In this document: positions 42,401-45,435 of the stretch, one piece after another | Layout: the number at the start of each line of letters is the position of its first letter | Numbering within the stretch: the stretch's first letter is position 1 | Origin: Candidatus Bathyoplasma sp. NZ | Lineage (GTDB): Bacteria; Bacillota_I; Bacilli_A; MAG-NZ | Assembly: GCA_013332095.1 (NCBI GenBank) | Contig: JABENI010000014.1 | Coordinates: forward strand, 1-45,435 | Reading direction: 5' to 3' | DNA length: 45,435 nt | Translations under genes and position numbers: made by a program | Notes under the pieces: generated by a model | Seen by the model: only the letters and a program-made list of their open reading frames with translations | Databases searched by the model: none | Told to the model about the DNA's origin: nothing

Positions 42401-42656
42401 GCAATATTAATTTTATTTTTTTATAATTATTCCTTCACCTCCATTTAAAATTCACAATTTGATTAAACCATTAAACTAATATTTCAAACATATTTTATTT
42501 ACCTGTTGATCATTTATCTCTAGTTTAGTTATTTTAAAATTTTTCTTTGTGTACTATATTTTTTTGATTAAATTGTCATAAAAACTATAAATTGCGATAA
42601 TTATCTAATTGTTCATGTTGTGATGTTATTTTACTACAAAAAAATTTTAAATGCAA
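42401..42656. repeat. Decayed flank of the 261-bp array
   Basis: AT-rich, gene-free sequence. Around 42598-42655 the text (gcgataatta... tgttcatgtt... ttttactaca) matches the central part of the 261-bp unit with many changes, suggesting an old degenerate copy. The rest shows no feature I can name. Confidence 0.5.
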
Positions 42657-42680
42657 ATAAAAAAGAATATTTAAATATTC
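42656..42680 (-). terminator. murC terminator
   Basis: A perfect GAATATTT/AAATATTC palindrome (42665-42680) followed by six T residues on the minus strand. The murC stop codon lies inside it. Confidence 0.75.
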
Positions 42681-43933
42681 TCTCTTAATTTTTCTATTTC
42701 TTCATTTATAGTGCCTGCACCCATGAATATTAATAAATAATCTAAATTTCCAATATAAACATTTAAATCTATCAAACTATATTTTTTGGCACCATTTGTT
42801 TTTTTTAATAGTTTTAAAAATAATGTTTCATCAATATTTTCTCTAACTGAAGAAAAAATTTTGTCTATAAAAACTACATCTGCTAAATTTAGAACATCGG
42901 AAAATTCATTTAACAAGCTTTTAGTTCTTGTATAAGTATGTGGTTGAAATATTACAACTATTTTTTTATTATATTTTTGCTTCACTCCATCAAATAAAGA
43001 TTTTATTTCACTTGGATGATGCGCATAATCATCAATAATTATTTGTCCATTTATTTCAGTTTCTTGAAATCTTCTATCCGGAAGTTTGTAATTATCAATT
43101 TCTTTTTGAATTTTTTTATCGCTTATTCCAATTGATTTACAAAAACTAAAAGTAGCTAAGAAATTTAGTACCATATAATCACCATAGAATGGCAATTGAT
43201 ATTCATGAATAATTTCTAAATATTTTATTTCTATCTTATAACCTTTAGAATCTTTTTCTATTATTTTACAGTAAACATCATCCTCATCCTCAAAACCGAA
43301 AGTTATTTTATTAGTATGATCAATGTTGTATCTACCATTTATGATTAATTTTTCTGACTGTGAAGCAAATTTTTGAAACGATTTGTATGTACTAGTTAAA
43401 TCATTAAAATAATCCGGATGATCAAACTCTATATTAGTAATAATTGCTGTTTTAGGAAAATGTATTAAAAAGTGATCTTTGTATTCACATGCTTCTAAAA
43501 TAGTATACATATAATTTTTTTTTGCATACCCAGTTCCATCTCCAATGATTGAACAAATAGAATATTCTTCTTTTAAAATAGTTGAAATCATTTTTGTTGT
43601 TGTGGTCTTTCCATGTGTCCCGGAAATTGCTATTAAATTTTTAACTATTTTTTTTTCAATAAATTCATTATATCCGTAGATTTCTAAATTCAAATTTAGT
43701 GCTTTTTTATATTCATCATTTTTAAATGCATTACCTTTAATAATTATTTGATTTTCTTTAATATTATCTATGCTAAAATTATAAATTTGTATGCCTTTAT
43801 TTACTAAAGATTTTTCAGTATAAAAATAATCGCTATAATCTGATCCTGATATCTTATAACCTAAATCATACAGTACATTAGCTAACGCACTCATTCCTGC
43901 ACCTTTAATCCCTATCATAAATATTTCTTTCAT
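42671..43933 (-). CDS. murC: UDP-N-acetylmuramate--L-alanine ligase
   Basis: The 420-residue Mur ligase adds L-Ala to UDP-MurNAc in cytoplasmic peptidoglycan synthesis. The N-terminal domain has 'FMIGIKGAGMSALA' and 'ISGSDYSD'; the ATP P-loop is 'AISGTHGKTTTTKMI'; the central domain has 'NIEFDHPDYF'; the C-terminal domain has 'DDYAHHPSEIKSL', 'FQPHTYTRTKSL' and 'LIFMGAGTI'. Length is slightly short for the family but all motifs are present. It appears monocistronic, with AGGTGAT before the ATG. Confidence 0.97.
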   Translation of the reverse strand: MKEIFMIGIKGAGMSALANVLYDLGYKISGSDYSDYFYTEKSLVNKGIQIYNFSIDNIKENQIIIKGNAFKNDEYKKALNLNLEIYGYNEFIEKKIVKNLIAISGTHGKTTTTKMISTILKEEYSICSIIGDGTGYAKKNYMYTILEACEYKDHFLIHFPKTAIITNIEFDHPDYFNDLTSTYKSFQKFASQSEKLIINGRYNIDHTNKITFGFEDEDDVYCKIIEKDSKGYKIEIKYLEIIHEYQLPFYGDYMVLNFLATFSFCKSIGISDKKIQKEIDNYKLPDRRFQETEINGQIIIDDYAHHPSEIKSLFDGVKQKYNKKIVVIFQPHTYTRTKSLLNEFSDVLNLADVVFIDKIFSSVRENIDETLFLKLLKKTNGAKKYSLIDLNVYIGNLDYLLIFMGAGTINEEIEKLRENI

Positions 43934-44017
43934 ATAATCACCTATTAAAGTATATTAATAAAATGAAAAAAAAGACATTTAGGAATTATTTCTGATTATA
44001 AATTAAATAATTTTATT

Positions 44018-45262
44018 TTATTTTTTTTCTAACAAAACTACACTTTCAACATGTGCTGTATTTGGAAACATATCAAAAAGTTGAATTGATACAATTTTAT
44101 ATTTTTTGCTCAATATATTTATATCTTTAGCTAAAGTTGATGGATTACAAGAAACATAAATAACATTTTTTACCTTACTTAGAATAATAGATTTAATACT
44201 TTCTTCATCTAATCCTGCTCTTGGTGGGTCAAATATCATTAAATCAGGTGAATAATTTTCTTTTGACCACCTTTTTAAAACATCCTTTGTACTACCACAT
44301 GCATATTTAGCTTCTACTTTATTGACTTTAGCATTTTCTCTTGCACTTTCTACCGCTGATTTTACTATCTCGATTCCTCTTAAATCCTGGGTAGTGCAAA
44401 CATATTGTCCGATTGTTCCTACACCAGCATAACAGTCTAAAATTTTCTTTTCATCTTTTATTAATGTTTTAATATAATCATATAATTTTTTTGTTTGTTC
44501 ATCGTTTAATTGAAAAAAATCTTTAGGTCTAATATAAAAATTTTTATCTCCAATTTTTTTGATAATTCTAGTTTTTCCATATAAATGTTCTAGATTTTCC
44601 CCTACAATTTTGAAAATAGAAGTTACATATTTTATGTTTTTAAATTGTTCTACTTCTCTAGTCATTTTCCGATCTCTATCTAAGATAAAAATAACTTGTG
44701 CTTCCTCATCATTCACTTTTATAATTAGGTTTGTTAAAGCTTTTATTCGAGCCTTTTCCAATATTGGACGTAATTCATTAATTACAAAATTAATTTTTTT
44801 ATCTTGAATATCACAGTCTTTTACATCGACTATGTAATTGCTGCCTTCTTCATATAATCCAATCATTACTCTATTAGTAGTCTTGACTGCTAAATTTGCT
44901 TTATTGCGATAGTTAAAAGTATTTTCGGCTCCAACACAGTTAGATACCTTAACGTTTAAATTAGTATATTTTTGAAATGCCTCCAGTACTTTATTTTCTT
45001 TGTATTGAAGTTGTGATTTGTAATTTAAATGCATTAAGCTACAACCACCACATTTTCTCTGTACTTTACACTTAGTTCTTACTCTATCTGCAGCTTTAAC
45101 AATAATTTCATCAGCTATTGCTAAAATATGATTTTCATTTTCTCTCTCTACAACAGCTTCAACAGTTTCACCAAGAAGCGCACCTTTAACAAAAACTAAC
45201 TTCCTATTATGATATCCAATGCCATGCCCATTAATATCTAATTTTTTAATTTCTAATTTCAT
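44018..45262 (-). CDS. rlmD: 23S rRNA m5U methyltransferase, RlmD/RlmCD type (TrmA family)
   Basis: The 414-residue enzyme has an N-terminal TRAM domain (residues ~1-55), an iron-sulphur cluster motif 'CKVQRKCGGC' with a fourth Cys in 'VKDCDI', SAM motif 'ILDCYAGVGTIGQYV', 'FDPPRAGLDEE' and catalytic Cys in 'VIYVSCNPSTLAKD'. This family makes m5U in 23S rRNA; in Bacillus one such enzyme modifies both U747 and U1939, while a relative modifies tRNA. Which target applies here cannot be decided from this sequence alone. Confidence 0.9.
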   Translation of the reverse strand: MKLEIKKLDINGHGIGYHNRKLVFVKGALLGETVEAVVERENENHILAIADEIIVKAADRVRTKCKVQRKCGGCSLMHLNYKSQLQYKENKVLEAFQKYTNLNVKVSNCVGAENTFNYRNKANLAVKTTNRVMIGLYEEGSNYIVDVKDCDIQDKKINFVINELRPILEKARIKALTNLIIKVNDEEAQVIFILDRDRKMTREVEQFKNIKYVTSIFKIVGENLEHLYGKTRIIKKIGDKNFYIRPKDFFQLNDEQTKKLYDYIKTLIKDEKKILDCYAGVGTIGQYVCTTQDLRGIEIVKSAVESARENAKVNKVEAKYACGSTKDVLKRWSKENYSPDLMIFDPPRAGLDEESIKSIILSKVKNVIYVSCNPSTLAKDINILSKKYKIVSIQLFDMFPNTAHVESVVLLEKK

Positions 45263-45305
45263 ATTGCCTCTTCCAATTTATTTTTATTTTTTGTTCTTAC
45301 TACTA

Positions 45306-45334
45306 ATTATCTATTATTTAGATACAAATTACAA
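45306..45334 (-). promoter_or_regulatory. Predicted promoter of the rRNA methyltransferase gene
   Basis: TTGTAA (45334-45329) and GATAAT (45311-45306) on the minus strand with a 17-base spacer, just downstream of tRNA-Asn. Confidence 0.5.
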
Positions 45335-45346
45335 GTAAAAAAAAAA

Positions 45347-45423
45347 TGGCGCCCCCAACAGGACTCGAACCTGTGACCCCATGATTAACAGTCATGTGCT
45401 CTAACCAACTGAGCTACGGAGGC
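45347..45423 (-). tRNA. tRNA-Asn (GTT anticodon)
   Basis: The 77-nt gene includes encoded CCA. The acceptor is GCCTCCG with TGGGGGC, the anticodon arm CATGA-CTGTTAA-TCATG contains GTT, and the T-loop is GTTCGAGTC. A run of T residues follows on the minus strand and may aid termination. Confidence 0.93.
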
Positions 45424-45435
45424 TATTTTTTTGGT

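Noticed and set aside
40703-42656. Replication origin, parS or DnaA-box cluster
   Set aside because: I see no TTATCCACA-type boxes, no parS palindrome, and no dnaA/dnaN or parAB neighbours.
1-45435. UGA recoded as Trp (Mycoplasma-type code)
   Set aside because: Trp positions in conserved motifs use UGG and conserved proteins have normal length with UAA/UAG stops; nothing requires UGA read-through.
1-45435. Insertion sequences or prophage
   Set aside because: No transposase, integrase or phage structural genes are present; repeats seen are tandem and local.

Overview
The window is AT-rich bacterial DNA (estimated by eye at roughly 30% GC or below). Almost every gene lies on the minus strand; only rpmB is on the plus strand. 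Gene content and order are those of class Bacilli (Bacillota): gltX..cysS-mrnC-rlmB-sigH-rpmG-secE-nusG; pheS-pheT; rsmB-rlmN-rsgA-rpe-thiN-(spoVM)-divergent rpmB; ccpA-tyrS; a Gram-positive type PolC; T-box leaders; and agr-type peptide signalling. UGA behaves as a stop and Trp is UGG, so a Mycoplasma-type code is not indicated. A Gemella/Gemelliphila-like or other small-genome Bacillales member would fit. That is inference from composition and gene order, and I cannot assign a genus.

Layout. (1) 1-5421: two adjacent secreted proteins built of ~100-residue Ig-like repeats. The second runs off the left edge and has almost identical 303-bp repeats. (2) 5672-13725: a membrane protein, nusG, secE, rpmG, a sigH-like sigma factor, rlmB, mrnC, cysS, a large lipoprotein and gltX, closely packed and partly overlapping. 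(3) 13812-16609: rpsI-rplM with a strong promoter and a possible autoregulatory leader, glpK, and divergent rpmB. (4) 16610-26050: a 145-bp tandem duplication at the rpmB/spoVM convergence, a 26-residue SpoVM-like gene, then (upstream in transcription) thiN, rpe, rsgA, rlmN, rsmB, an MFS transporter, pheT and pheS behind a Phe T-box. This looks like one long operon. (5) 26057-34444: a CotD-like Cys/His-rich protein, polC, a tRNA-Cys/tRNA-Leu operon, a decayed surface-protein remnant, tyrS with a Tyr T-box, and ccpA. (6) 34527-40601: an agr-like locus with two tandem response-regulator/histidine-kinase pairs, an AgrD-like pre-peptide too small for ordinary ORF calling, a LytTR-type direct repeat upstream of it, a membrane-anchored unknown, and a GNAT acetyltransferase. 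No agrB is present. (7) 40700-42655: about 2 kb without conventional genes, filled by six good and at least two decayed copies of a ~261-bp tandem repeat. (8) 42671-45423: murC, an RlmD-type rRNA methyltransferase and tRNA-Asn.

How the parts fit. Most of the window is housekeeping: translation, ribosome assembly, replication and wall synthesis. Aminoacyl-tRNA synthetase operons are controlled by T-boxes. The accessory content is a surface adhesin pair, a quorum-sensing module of clostridial AgrD type, and sporulation-associated relics or functions (SpoVM-like peptide, CotD-like coat protein, SigH-like sigma factor). The most noteworthy items are the unannotated agrD with duplicated agrCA and no agrB, the syntenic SpoVM-like microprotein with its damaged neighbourhood, and the 261-bp repeat array, whose hairpin arms co-vary between copies and which carries phased A-tracts.
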